This document shows positions 40,975 to 49,734 of a stretch of DNA of 64,000 nt, piece by piece. Source of the DNA: JAIXWP01 sp965247015 (GTDB lineage Bacteria > Bacteroidota > Bacteroidia > Flavobacteriales_D > Sanyastnellaceae); the NCBI GenBank assembly GCA_965247015.1, contig CBDFGG010000004.1, forward strand, positions 186,001 to 250,000, written 5' to 3'. Numbering within the stretch: position 1 is the first letter of the stretch; each line of letters begins with the position of its first letter. The translations under genes were made by a program, and so were the position numbers. The notes beneath the pieces were generated by a model. The model saw nothing but the letters and a program-made list of their open reading frames with translations. It had not been told where the DNA came from and did no database searches.

Positions 40975-42108
40975 ATGAGTGATCTGCGTGAAGCTCCTTT
41001 GAGTATCGCCAAACTCTCGTTATTTCAATTCAAAAATTATGAATCCATCGAAATCAATTTCGATGCGCCCGTAGTATGCTTTCTCGGAGATAATGGCGAA
41101 GGCAAAACAAACCTGTTAGATGCTATCCACTACTTGACTTCATGCAAATCTTACTTCAATGCAGTCGATAGTCAAAACATCAAATCAGGCGAAGATCAAG
41201 GAAGTATTGCAGGAGAATTCATGCGCAACTACCAACCTGAAATGGTGCATTGCGCATTGAGAAAAAATCAACGCAAAATTTTCAAGAGAAATCACAAAGA
41301 ATACGATCGACTCGCTGAACACATAGGCTTCCTTCCGTCTGTAATCATCACTCCATACGACATCGAACTCATTCTCGAAGGAAGTGAAGTGCGTCGTAAA
41401 TTTGTAGACATCACAATTTCTCAGTATTCCAACAAATACCTTGAGCATCTCGTTGCCTACAACCAAGCGCTTTCTCAAAGAAATAATCTTCTTAAATCTT
41501 TTGGGAAATCAGGAAAGTATATCCCTGAATTACTAGAGCCATGGGATTTTCAACTGGTTCAACACGCTACATTCATCTATGAAGAGCGCTTGAAATTTTT
41601 TGAAAAATTTATCCCGGTTTTCAATGGCATGTATCAAACTATTTCCAACGGAAAAGAACAAGCCTCGCTCGAATACAAGAGTGATCTTGCAAACGATAGT
41701 CTTGAAAATCTTTTACTGAAAAATAAGGATAAGGATAAATTTCTCGAAAGAACTTCTGCGGGAATTCACAAAGATGAACTCGAGTTTTTACTCGATGGTC
41801 ATCCACTCAAAAAGTTCGCAAGTCAAGGTCAGCAGAAATCCTATCTCATTGCTCTAAAGCTTGCGCAATACCTGACGCTCAAACAAGAGAACGAGGCCAC
41901 CCCTATCCTGCTGCTCGATGATTTATACGACAAAGTCGATGAAACACGTGTAGGTAATCTGCTCGCTTGGCTGCACCAAAATCATCGTGGTCAAATCTTC
42001 ATCACGGACACACACACCGATCGTATTCCCGCACTGCTCACCAAAATGGAGGCTAAGTTTGAAGCTTTTCATATCCAAAAAAGCACCGCTTCTAAAATGT
42101 CCTTCTAA
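40975..42108 (+). CDS. recF: DNA replication/repair protein RecF
   Basis: A 377-residue SMC-like ATPase for loading RecA at gaps with RecOR. Walker A GDNGEGKTNLLDAI near residue 38, signature FASQGQQKSYLIAL and Walker B PILLLDDLYDKVD are present. The start at 40975 lies 4 bp after the TraB gene stop, with GAGGTA as a modest Shine-Dalgarno. Followed by DUF721 with a 2-bp gap, a pairing usual in Bacteroidota. Confidence 0.94.
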   Translation: MSDLREAPLSIAKLSLFQFKNYESIEINFDAPVVCFLGDNGEGKTNLLDAIHYLTSCKSYFNAVDSQNIKSGEDQGSIAGEFMRNYQPEMVHCALRKNQRKIFKRNHKEYDRLAEHIGFLPSVIITPYDIELILEGSEVRRKFVDITISQYSNKYLEHLVAYNQALSQRNNLLKSFGKSGKYIPELLEPWDFQLVQHATFIYEERLKFFEKFIPVFNGMYQTISNGKEQASLEYKSDLANDSLENLLLKNKDKDKFLERTSAGIHKDELEFLLDGHPLKKFASQGQQKSYLIALKLAQYLTLKQENEATPILLLDDLYDKVDETRVGNLLAWLHQNHRGQIFITDTHTDRIPALLTKMEAKFEAFHIQKSTASKMSF

Positions 42109-42110
42109 CC

Positions 42111-42407
42111 ATGAGCTCGAGAAAATACAATGACCTTCCCATCAAAGCGATCATCCAACAGATGCTCGACAATGCCGGAATGTCCAAAAAATACAACGAA
42201 CTCGAAATTATTAAGTGCTACCACGAGGTCATGGGCTCTATGATTTCCAAGCGCACCCGCGAGGTCAAGCTACGAGATAGAACTTTGGTTCTGAAAATGG
42301 ATAGCGGGGTCCTCAAGGAAGAACTCAACCATAATAAGCGCCAAATCATTCAAATGATCAATGATAAAATGGGCGCTCCTATCATAGAAGAAGTTGAGGT
42401 TTGGTAG
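42111..42407 (+). CDS. DUF721/DciA-like protein
   Basis: A 98-residue basic protein of the DUF721 family: IQQMLDNAGMSKKYNE, then WH-like strands with REVKLRDRTLVLKMDS and SGVLKEELNHNKRQI. Related DciA proteins help load the replicative helicase in bacteria without DnaC. That role is inferred from family and from the location directly after recF. No other features. Confidence 0.85.
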   Translation: MSSRKYNDLPIKAIIQQMLDNAGMSKKYNELEIIKCYHEVMGSMISKRTREVKLRDRTLVLKMDSGVLKEELNHNKRQIIQMINDKMGAPIIEEVEVW

Positions 42408-42427
42408 GTGTTTTTCGTGTTTAAATG

Positions 42428-42435
42428 TATATTCG
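42428..42435 (+). promoter_or_regulatory. -7-like TATATTCG
   Basis: One mismatch to TAnnTTTG; 43 bp before the cytochrome start. Confidence 0.4.
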
Positions 42436-42478
42436 CCACACCCATAGGGAAATTTTGAAACCAACCCGTTAAAAGTCC

Positions 42479-44455
42479 ATGAAATCGTTTTTACTAAAAC
42501 GTCCTAAACTCACTCTACTCTCCATCGGTGCAGTTGCTGTTCTAGTACTTTCAGCAGCATACTCCCGTGAAGCACAACCAATGCAATACCACTCGCAAGA
42601 TGAAGTAGTGCAAATGATGATGTCAGTGACAGGACTTCCTGTCGGTGACAATGGTTATTTCACCGGAAGTGGAAAATGTGCTGGGTGCCACGGAATCGAT
42701 CCAGTTGGTAATGCAAACATGACTGCTGAAGGTGTGCACATCAGCCCGACTGAAGATTGGAGAGCCACAATGATGGCTAACAGTGCAAAAGATCCACTGT
42801 GGAGAGCAAAAGTGGCGCATGAGACTTCTGTTAACCCTGCACACGCTCAAGAACTCGTTAATAAATGTACGAGCTGCCACGCACCTGCTGGTCGCTATTC
42901 TCACCTCATGATGGGTGAAGAAAATTACTCGATGGAGCAATTGGCAACAGACTCTATTGCTCTTGATGGCGTAAACTGTGGTACATGCCACCAACAACGC
43001 ATGGACAATCTCGGACAATTCTTTTCTGGCGAATTACATTACCATACCGATACTATCTGGGGACCTTACGTTTCAGAAGAGTTGAGCTTCCCGATTTTCG
43101 AAGCAGCTATGACCTCATTCGTAGGCTATACTCCTGTAGGTAGCCACAAAGTAGCAAAGTCGGAAATGTGTGCTGCATGTCACTCATTAGTTACAAATAC
43201 TGCCGATCTCGAAGGAAACGCAACTGGTAATACATTCATTGAACAAGCTACATATCATGAATGGTTGAACTCTGTCTACAATACGGACACACCTCAACGC
43301 AAAGAATGTCAAGGATGTCACATGCCTCGTGTGGACGAACCAATCGTTATTGCATCGGGATATGCCTTCCTTCCAGGTCGTCAACCATTTGGCCAACACT
43401 GGCTAGTAGGCGGCAATACATTCATGCTCGGCCTCATGAGAGACAATGCTGAACAACTTGGTGTAACAGCGACTACAGACAATTTCAATACAGTTATCGA
43501 TCGCACCTTGAGCCAACTTCAAAATGAAACAGCAACGATCGAAATCACCCCAGGTGAAGTAGATGGAGATACTGCTCGATACAGTGTGCGCGTGACAAAC
43601 CTCTCTGGTCACAAACTACCAAGCGGTTATCCAGCGAGAAGAGCTTACCTCGAATTCGAAATGATCGATGAAGAAGGTAACACTATCTTCCATAGCGGCA
43701 AGCCTGCTATTGATAGCCCATTCGAAGTGTACGGAAATGATTTGCCATACGAACCTCACCACGATTTAATCACATCTGAAGAACAAGTACAGATCTATGA
43801 AATGGTGATGGGAGATGTAAATGGCAATCCAACAACAGTACTTGAAAGAGCTGACGAAATGTTGAAAGACAATCGCCTCGTACCCCTCGGATTTAGCACC
43901 CTTCACAGTGCTTATGATACTACAATGATTGTTGGTTCAGCTGCAACAGATCCTAACTTCAACAAAATTGGCGGAGCTGAAGGCACGGGTACTGATGAAG
44001 TGCGTTTCCACATTCCTGTAACGGGCATAAATGGTAACGTAACAGTTCGCGCTAAAATCATGTTCCAAGCAGTTCCTCCGCGTTGGGTAGAAGAAATGTT
44101 CGGTGTAGAAAATGATGTGATCAATGCATTCGAAAGCATGTATTGGGAAGCTGGTCCAGCGCCTGTTCAAATGGCAATGGCAGAAGAATCATCTATCATC
44201 GTAGGAGTCGCAGACCTCGAAGCAAACAAGTTCTCGATCGGTCCTAACCCAACCATGAGCGGCATGATTACCGTGAACGGTGGAAAAGACACGATCAAAG
44301 AAATTAGAATCTATAACCTCCAAGGTCAACTCATCGAAACGCGTCGTGTGAACATGATTCGCACGCAAATCAATCTACCCGCTGCTATGGGAACATACAT
44401 TATCGATGTTCACACCAGCAATGGAAGATACGTTGAGAAAGTGATTAGACGATGA
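42479..44455 (+). CDS. Secreted pentahaem cytochrome c with T9SS sorting domain
   Basis: A 658-residue protein. An N-terminal hydrophobic export signal (about residues 10-28) is followed by five CxxCH haem c motifs: CAGCH, CTSCH, CGTCH, CAACH and CQGCH, within about residues 65-285, like cytochrome c554/multihaem proteins. A beta domain with NLSGHKLPSGYPARRAYLEFE (about 365-540) follows. A type A T9SS C-terminal domain closes it (about 585-658, SIGPNPTMSGMI, GTYIIDVH, VIRR end). Haem loading in the periplasm and then T9SS export to the surface is implied, so it may pass electrons outside the cell. Coupled to the next gene by a 4-bp overlap. Confidence 0.9.
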   Translation: MKSFLLKRPKLTLLSIGAVAVLVLSAAYSREAQPMQYHSQDEVVQMMMSVTGLPVGDNGYFTGSGKCAGCHGIDPVGNANMTAEGVHISPTEDWRATMMANSAKDPLWRAKVAHETSVNPAHAQELVNKCTSCHAPAGRYSHLMMGEENYSMEQLATDSIALDGVNCGTCHQQRMDNLGQFFSGELHYHTDTIWGPYVSEELSFPIFEAAMTSFVGYTPVGSHKVAKSEMCAACHSLVTNTADLEGNATGNTFIEQATYHEWLNSVYNTDTPQRKECQGCHMPRVDEPIVIASGYAFLPGRQPFGQHWLVGGNTFMLGLMRDNAEQLGVTATTDNFNTVIDRTLSQLQNETATIEITPGEVDGDTARYSVRVTNLSGHKLPSGYPARRAYLEFEMIDEEGNTIFHSGKPAIDSPFEVYGNDLPYEPHHDLITSEEQVQIYEMVMGDVNGNPTTVLERADEMLKDNRLVPLGFSTLHSAYDTTMIVGSAATDPNFNKIGGAEGTGTDEVRFHIPVTGINGNVTVRAKIMFQAVPPRWVEEMFGVENDVINAFESMYWEAGPAPVQMAMAEESSIIVGVADLEANKFSIGPNPTMSGMITVNGGKDTIKEIRIYNLQGQLIETRRVNMIRTQINLPAAMGTYIIDVHTSNGRYVEKVIRR

Positions 44456-44943
44456 TTCAATTAAGACATGTACAACTGCAAGATGCCGAGCAAATGCTCG
44501 GCATTTATGCTCCATACGTTTTGGAAAATGTAGTTTCGTTTGAAATCAAACTTCCATCTGTAGAAGAGTTTCAAGAGCGTATAAAAAATTACACATCAAA
44601 GTATCCTTGGCTCGTTGCCGAAGAGAATGGAAGAATCATTGGATACGCGTATGCGTCCACTTATCGCGAGCGCGAAGCTTACAAGTATTGTGTTGAAACA
44701 AGCGTCTATGTAGCAAATGATGCACAACGAAAAGGGGTCGCAAAAAAACTTTACGACCAACTTTTCGAAGAATTAAAAAAATTGGAACTCCATCAAGCAT
44801 TCGCTGTCATCACTCTACCAAACGATAAGAGTGTCGCATTCCACGCCGCTTGCGGATTTATTTCATTCGCCACTTTTCCCGAAGTCGGATATAAATTCAA
44901 CCAATGGCACGACGTGCATTGGATGAGAAAAGTGATTGGTTAA
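44452..44943 (+). CDS. GNAT acetyltransferase, phosphinothricin-type
   Basis: A 163-residue GNAT N-acetyltransferase. RHVQLQDAEQMLGIYAPYVLENVVSFE at the N-terminus and the acetyl-CoA loop VYVANDAQRKGVAKKLYDQL match the Pat/MddA branch, which acetylates phosphinothricin or methionine sulfoximine-like amines. Substrate not proven. Overlaps the cytochrome stop by 4 bp (ATGA) and its own stop abuts that of convergent phoH. Confidence 0.88.
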   Translation: MIQLRHVQLQDAEQMLGIYAPYVLENVVSFEIKLPSVEEFQERIKNYTSKYPWLVAEENGRIIGYAYASTYREREAYKYCVETSVYVANDAQRKGVAKKLYDQLFEELKKLELHQAFAVITLPNDKSVAFHAACGFISFATFPEVGYKFNQWHDVHWMRKVIG

Positions 44944-46284
44944 TTACAACAACTCATTCGCCAAATTAGCAAGCTCGCTTCGCTCGCCTTTTTCAAGCGT
45001 AACGTGGCAATATAAATCTTGTCCTTTCAAACGCTCAATAACGAATGATAAACCATTACTCTGCTCGTCTAGATATGGCGTATCAATCTGTCGAACGTCG
45101 CCTGTCAAAATGATCTTCGTATTCTCTCCAGCACGTGTGATGATGGTCTTTACTTCATGGGGCGTCAAGTTCTGCGCTTCATCTACAATCATGATACAAT
45201 TCGATAAGCTTCGACCACGAATGAATGCAAGAGGACAAATGGTAATTTTTCCAGCAGCTTGCATTTCATCAATCGCTTTGCGCTTCTTCTCATTCTCACC
45301 AAATTGATTTTTGATGAAATTCAAATTATCCCAAAGCGGCTGCATATAAGGATTTACTTTCTCTTCTGCATCTCCTGGTAAGAATCCAATTTCTTTATTG
45401 GATAGTGGAACGATGGGACGAGCTAAGAATAATTGATCATACGTATTCTTCAACTCCAACGAGCCAGCCAGTGCTAGCAAAGTCTTTCCTGTTCCCGCCA
45501 CACCACTAATCGTTACCAATCGGATTTCCGGATTCAATATCGCGTGCATTGCAAATGCTTGTTCTGCATTCTTCGGTTTGATGCCATAAGCATATACCTT
45601 ATCGACACGCTGCAATGATTTTTCTTTTCCATTATAGTAGGTCAATGCAGAAGATTGTCCATTGCGAAGAATGTAAAAATGATTGCTCATTTTTTCCTTT
45701 CCTAGCACCGTCAATTTTTTCGATTCACCATCCTGATATAGTTTGCGAATAAATTCGCTTTCTACATCCTCAATCAGCGACATCCCACTATACATCATCA
45801 TGCTATCCTTCACCTTGCCCGTCTTGTAATCTTCGGCAGGTAGGTCAAGCGCTTTCGCTTTTAATCGCAAGTTGATGTCCTTGGTCACCATCACCACCTT
45901 CGACTTCTTTTCTTCTTGTTGAAGTTGAAGAGCAGCGTTCAGAATCTTGTGGTCATTCTTTTTGTCATTAAAAATTCGTTCCGCATCAGCAGTGAGATTA
46001 TCAGAAGAATTTAAAATGATTTTTAGCTTCCCTCCTGCCCCATTGTGAAGCGGAATCCAAGCTTGTAGAGAATGATTTTCGGAAAGACGATCAATGATTC
46101 GAATGCACTCACGTGCTTCGAAATTTTTGATATCGTTACCCACTTTAAACTTGTCCAACTCTTCCAATACAGTGATTGGAATAGCGACAAGATTGTCTTC
46201 AAAACTGTTGATACAGTTGTGATCGTGTAACAGCACAGACGTGTCCAGCACGTAGATCTTTTTTACTTTGCGCGGTGTTGGCAT
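44944..46284 (-). CDS. phoH: PIN-PhoH protein
   Basis: A 446-residue PhoH2-type protein. An N-terminal PIN ribonuclease domain (residues about 5-135, YVLDTSVLLHDHN with first Asp) is joined to a C-terminal PhoH ATPase/helicase-like domain (about 240-446, Walker A SGVAGTGKTLLALA, Walker B CIMIVDEAQNLTP). PhoH2 proteins unwind and cut RNA. Length and domain order are usual. Confidence 0.93.
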   Translation of the reverse strand: MPTPRKVKKIYVLDTSVLLHDHNCINSFEDNLVAIPITVLEELDKFKVGNDIKNFEARECIRIIDRLSENHSLQAWIPLHNGAGGKLKIILNSSDNLTADAERIFNDKKNDHKILNAALQLQQEEKKSKVVMVTKDINLRLKAKALDLPAEDYKTGKVKDSMMMYSGMSLIEDVESEFIRKLYQDGESKKLTVLGKEKMSNHFYILRNGQSSALTYYNGKEKSLQRVDKVYAYGIKPKNAEQAFAMHAILNPEIRLVTISGVAGTGKTLLALAGSLELKNTYDQLFLARPIVPLSNKEIGFLPGDAEEKVNPYMQPLWDNLNFIKNQFGENEKKRKAIDEMQAAGKITICPLAFIRGRSLSNCIMIVDEAQNLTPHEVKTIITRAGENTKIILTGDVRQIDTPYLDEQSNGLSFVIERLKGQDLYCHVTLEKGERSELANLANELL

Positions 46285-46615
46285 AAGCCGTTAGGTATTA
46301 AGCGTGTAACTGTAAACTCCCTTCTCGGCCTCCCTCCGTCGAAGAAAACCATTAATCGGGTGTATCGAAAATAGGCTTTGCAATGCTCGTGCCTCTATGC
46401 ATCCATAGCGAGTTATCAACTATTCTTTATTCATTCGAAGTGTGTTTTTTAGCTTTCGGCTTTCAGCTATATCTCTCAAAAGATAAAAAACTGAAATTCC
46501 CGCAGTTAAATAAATTCCTATGTTAACGCAAGAATATACCAATGTTAAACTGAATAATATTCTACCTCCTTTCTCCAAAAATCAATTCTACCTTTGGTTG
46601 ATAAACTGAAAAAAA
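46285..46615. other. Intergenic region upstream of phoH and the four-helix gene
   Basis: A 331-bp gap. It holds a weak three-unit heptamer tract (AGCTTTC, GGCTTTC, AGCTATA at 46451-46471) and the -7 box at 46589. No gene or RNA structure is recognised in the rest. Confidence 0.5.
46589..46596 (+). promoter_or_regulatory. -7 box TACCTTTG
   Basis: An exact TAnnTTTG match, 19 bp before the TTG start at 46616. Confidence 0.58.
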
Positions 46616-46990
46616 TTGGAATATTTCTCTTACAAAAAACTCAGGATTTGGCAACTATCCATGGATTTGGTTGAACAAGTTTATTTGATCTGCCAAAAAA
46701 TGCCATCACAGGAAATATATGTTTTGACGCAACAAATAAAGCGATGTTCCATTTCAATACCGTCCAACATTGCTGAAGGATATACGCGTGGAAGATCGAA
46801 AGAAATCACTCACTTTCTCCGTATATCAAATGGTTCAGCAAGTGAGTTGGAAACACAACTCCTAATTTCTATACGTTTAAAATATCTCTCCGTAGAAGAC
46901 ACTAACCCTGTTTTGAATGAAATCTCTTCTATTCAAAAACAAATTCAATCTCTTATCAAAAAAATCGAACAAGACGACGCTCCAAAATAG
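46616..46990 (+). CDS. Four-helix-bundle protein (23S rRNA IVS-like)
   Basis: A 124-residue helical protein. KLRIWQLSMDLVEQVY, QEIYVLTQQIKRCSISIPSNIAEGY, GRSKEITHFLRISNGSASELETQL and the final helix are the recurring pattern of the family first found in intervening sequences of 23S rRNA genes. No rRNA is near here, so it is a free-standing copy. The start is TTG, since no ATG precedes the conserved region. It is flanked by heptamer arrays, one starting 2 bp after its stop. Function unknown; often called a diversity-generating or ribosome-linked bundle, unproven. Confidence 0.88.
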   Translation: MEYFSYKKLRIWQLSMDLVEQVYLICQKMPSQEIYVLTQQIKRCSISIPSNIAEGYTRGRSKEITHFLRISNGSASELETQLLISIRLKYLSVEDTNPVLNEISSIQKQIQSLIKKIEQDDAPK

Positions 46991-46992
46991 CA

Positions 46993-47034
46993 TTCAGCCG
47001 ATAACCGTTAGCCATAAGCCGCAAGCCGCAAGCC
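46993..47034. repeat. AAGCC heptamer array
   Basis: TTCAGCC, GATAACC, GTTAGCC, ATAAGCC, GCAAGCC, GCAAGCC, starting 2 bp after the four-helix gene stop. Same family as 10005-10032. Confidence 0.8.
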
Positions 47035-47062
47035 CCCATTGTATCGAAGGGCCGCGCGGCCT

Positions 47063-47070
47063 TATCTTGC
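47063..47070 (+). promoter_or_regulatory. -7-like TATCTTGC, leaderless position
   Basis: Ends 4 bp before the ATG at 47075. Spacing and flanks (GCGGCC) resemble the 500-507 promoter. Confidence 0.45.
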
Positions 47071-47074
47071 GGCC

Positions 47075-48619
47075 ATGAAAACAAATTACCTTATCATCCT
47101 TCTTCTGGCATTCATCTCTGTGGGAGCGAGTGCGCAGAGTAAGCAAGATCTTGCTGCAATCAAGAAACTCGATGCTACATTTCAAAAAGCATTGACGGAC
47201 TTCAATGTACCTGGAATGGCCATTGCCATTGTGAAAGATGATAAAGTCATTTTCGCAAAAGGATATGGTACAAAAAACACTTCCACCAATGAGCCTGTTA
47301 CCGAGAACTCTTCATTTGCTATTGCGAGCAACTCGAAAGCATTCACTGCTGCGGCCCTCGCTATTCTTGTAGATGAAGGAAAGATCAAGTGGTCTGATAA
47401 AGTAAAAACATATCTTCCGTACTTCGAACTATATTCTCCGTATGTAACGAATGAAATGACAATCCGCGATCTACTCTGCCATCGCTCTGGTCTTGCTACT
47501 TTCTCTGGAGATCTCATTTGGTACGGTACCACCCACTCCCGAGAAGAAATTATCAAACGTGCCAAATATCTCGAACCCGTTTATGGATTCAGAGAAAGCT
47601 ATGGATACTCTAACATCATGTTCCTGGCAGCAGGCGAAATCATTCCGGTGGTGACCGGCAAAACGTGGGATGAATTTGTTCGTGAAAAATTCTTTGCTCC
47701 ACTTGCAATGACAAATGCTAACACGAGCATCAAAGACTTCAAACCAGGACAAGACATTGCAACACCGCACAATGAAGTGAATGGAAAAAATCTTCCGATT
47801 GAATATGTTGATTGGGATAATATCGGTCCTGCCGGCAGCATCAACGCATCTGTGATGAATGTTTCTCAATGGATCAGACTACAATTGGGAAAAGGCACTT
47901 TAGAAGGTAAAAAATATTGGAGCGCGGCTCGCACATTTGAAATGTGGGAGAACATAACGCCAAAACCAGTCGGCGCTTGGCAGAGAGAAAATATGCCCTC
48001 TCGTCACTTCAATGGATATGGCCTTGGTTGGGAATTGATGGAATACGGTGGAGCAAAAGTGGTCAGCCACGGTGGTGGTTATGATGGAATGATTTCAAAG
48101 ACAGTTTTAGTTCCTGAAAAAAATCTTGGCTTTGTGATCTTGACAAATAATATCAATAGCCTTCCATCATGTTTGACATTCTCTGTGCTTGATGCATTCT
48201 TAAATGTTCCTTCTGGAAAAGATTGGCCAGCAATATTCCTTGAATTTAAAAAATCAGATGAAGCTGGATCAGCACAAGCAAAAGTGGAGGCAGAAGAAAA
48301 ACGATTGAAGGAAACAAAACCAAGTTTGCCACTTACAGAATACACTGGCACGTACTCGAGCCCGATGTATGGCGATGTAGAAGTCAAAATAGAGCCTTCT
48401 GGCGAACTTTCTATAGACTTTAAGCCCACAGCACTCTTCAAAGGCAAATTGAGCCATTGGCACCTAGATACGTTTAAATTGAACTGGACCACTCAAATGA
48501 TGCTCCCCCCTGGGGATGTAAGCTTTGTTATCAATGCTCAAGGCAAGGTCGAAGAACTGCGCGTATTCGTGGAAAACCCTGATTTTGACTTCACTGAGTT
48601 GAAATTGATGAAAAAATAG
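47075..48619 (+). CDS. Class C beta-lactamase-family serine hydrolase with DUF3471-like domain
   Basis: A 514-residue exported serine hydrolase. A signal peptide (MKTNYLIILLLAFISVGASA) is followed by the PBP/AmpC-like fold: SxxK at Ser85-Lys88 (ASNSKAFTA), YxN at Tyr178-Asn180 (GYSN) and a C-terminal HGG box (SHGGGYDG). The last about 100 residues (YTGTYSSPMYGDVEVKIE) resemble DUF3471, common in this family. Probably a periplasmic esterase or D-peptidase; antibiotic resistance is not implied. The -7-like TATCTTGC ends 4 bp before the start. Confidence 0.9.
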   Translation: MKTNYLIILLLAFISVGASAQSKQDLAAIKKLDATFQKALTDFNVPGMAIAIVKDDKVIFAKGYGTKNTSTNEPVTENSSFAIASNSKAFTAAALAILVDEGKIKWSDKVKTYLPYFELYSPYVTNEMTIRDLLCHRSGLATFSGDLIWYGTTHSREEIIKRAKYLEPVYGFRESYGYSNIMFLAAGEIIPVVTGKTWDEFVREKFFAPLAMTNANTSIKDFKPGQDIATPHNEVNGKNLPIEYVDWDNIGPAGSINASVMNVSQWIRLQLGKGTLEGKKYWSAARTFEMWENITPKPVGAWQRENMPSRHFNGYGLGWELMEYGGAKVVSHGGGYDGMISKTVLVPEKNLGFVILTNNINSLPSCLTFSVLDAFLNVPSGKDWPAIFLEFKKSDEAGSAQAKVEAEEKRLKETKPSLPLTEYTGTYSSPMYGDVEVKIEPSGELSIDFKPTALFKGKLSHWHLDTFKLNWTTQMMLPPGDVSFVINAQGKVEELRVFVENPDFDFTELKLMKK

Positions 48620-48638
48620 GTTATTTTAAAAAAAACTG

Positions 48639-48646
48639 TATATTTG
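48639..48646 (+). promoter_or_regulatory. tRNA-Arg promoter TATATTTG
   Basis: An exact TAnnTTTG match, 18 bp before the tRNA 5' end. Confidence 0.6.
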
Positions 48647-48664
48647 CGCCCGCTAAAAGCAAAT

Positions 48665-48738
48665 GGCACCGTAGCTCAATTGGATAGAGCATCTGACTAC
48701 GGATCAGAAGGTTTGGGGTTCGACTCCCTACGGTGTCA
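48665..48738 (+). tRNA. tRNA-Arg (anticodon ACG)
   Basis: A 74-nt cloverleaf. The acceptor GGCACCG pairs with CGGTGTC (one G-U) and the discriminator is A. The D arm GCTC/GAGC, anticodon stem TCTGA/TCAGA with loop CTACGGA, and T arm TGGGG/CCCTA with TTCGACT are complete. The anticodon at 48699-48701 reads ACG (A34 normally edited to inosine by TadA to read CGN). CCA is not encoded. A strong terminator follows. Confidence 0.96.
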
Positions 48739-48750
48739 CTAAAGCAAATT

Positions 48751-48775
48751 AAAAAGCCCTCTTCGAGGGCTTTTT
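48751..48775 (+). terminator. Terminator after tRNA-Arg
   Basis: AAAAAGCCCTC pairs with GAGGGCTTTTT around the loop TTC, followed by further T residues. Perfect 11-bp stem. Confidence 0.92.
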
Positions 48776-48784
48776 TTATTTCCC

Positions 48785-48792
48785 TACTTTTG
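48785..48792 (+). promoter_or_regulatory. -7 box TACTTTTG
   Basis: An exact TAnnTTTG match immediately after the tRNA terminator, 10 bp before ATG 48803 and 16 bp before ATG 48809. Confidence 0.62.
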
Positions 48793-48808
48793 TAGAAATA
48801 CGATGTCA

Positions 48809-49732
48809 ATGAAGAAAGTTTTACTAATGTTCGTGCTCTGCACTTCTTTCGTTCAACTTAACGCCCAAAGCAGAAGATCAAGTGAAGAAGAAACCAATGA
48901 TGATACTATCGAACTAACCGACGAAGAAGAAGAGGAAAAAGACCCCTTCACCGGCATCAGTATCGGACTCAATATCGGTAGTTACTTCGCATCAAAAACC
49001 ACCGCCAATATCTATAATGGAACTTGCCAAATCGGGGACCTCAATCGTCCTGATGGCGTGAGATGCTATACCATCGCCGAAAGAATCGACCCAAATACCT
49101 TTCTTCAAACATGGCAGCAAATCACACAAGATGTCGGCGCGACCAATGTGGCGGTACCGCTCGACTCCTATCCTATCAATATGAGATACTCTCCTGCATT
49201 CAATGTAGGGATGCAGATCAAATACAATTGGGGCAAGGATCACGCACTCGTTTTTAATTTCAATACTGTGAAATTAAAAGCAATCGATGTGTTCACACTT
49301 CGCTTTGAAGGAACCGGTGCACAACAAAATGCGCAACAAGATATTCGCACATATGATATCACAGGCACCGAACAACGATTCAGCGCCAATATCGGATACC
49401 GCGGCGGTGTCTTCATCAATGAAGGAATGAATTGGTACTACCAACTCGGAGCGAGCATGCTTGGAACACAAGTAGAAAAAAACCAAATCTTCATCGAAGG
49501 AAACGCGTACGATCTATTCCTCGGTGCTCAAAACCCAAATCAATTTGTGACCTTAGACAATAGCCCAACAGGAATTGGCTTTGGCGGTTATGGTGCACTT
49601 GGAATCGAGTTCTTTATCAAAGACAAATACACCTTCGATATTAGCTTCATGACCACTCGCGATACGATGAAGATGTTTAACTATTCAACCACGGGATGGA
49701 ATAAAACACTCATGGCTTCTTTCACCCTCTAA
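48809..49732 (+). CDS. Outer-membrane beta-barrel-like exported protein
   Basis: A 307-residue exported protein. The signal peptide ends near LNAQ. An acidic linker (EEETNDDTIELTDEEEEEKD) leads to a probable beta-barrel with Gly/aromatic alternation (SIGLNIGSYFASK, GYRGGVFIN, IGFGGYGALGIEFF) and a terminal hydrophobic strand ending SFTL. No named family is recognised. ATG 48803 is an alternative start. It lies between tRNA-Arg and the DnaQ-like gene, which starts 2 bp on. Confidence 0.78.
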   Translation: MKKVLLMFVLCTSFVQLNAQSRRSSEEETNDDTIELTDEEEEEKDPFTGISIGLNIGSYFASKTTANIYNGTCQIGDLNRPDGVRCYTIAERIDPNTFLQTWQQITQDVGATNVAVPLDSYPINMRYSPAFNVGMQIKYNWGKDHALVFNFNTVKLKAIDVFTLRFEGTGAQQNAQQDIRTYDITGTEQRFSANIGYRGGVFINEGMNWYYQLGASMLGTQVEKNQIFIEGNAYDLFLGAQNPNQFVTLDNSPTGIGFGGYGALGIEFFIKDKYTFDISFMTTRDTMKMFNYSTTGWNKTLMASFTL

Positions 49733-49734
49733 CA

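Noticed and set aside
47075..48619. Beta-lactamase resistance gene
   Set aside because: SxxK and YxN are shared by esterases and peptidases of this family; the DUF3471-like tail and lack of a resistance context do not support resistance.
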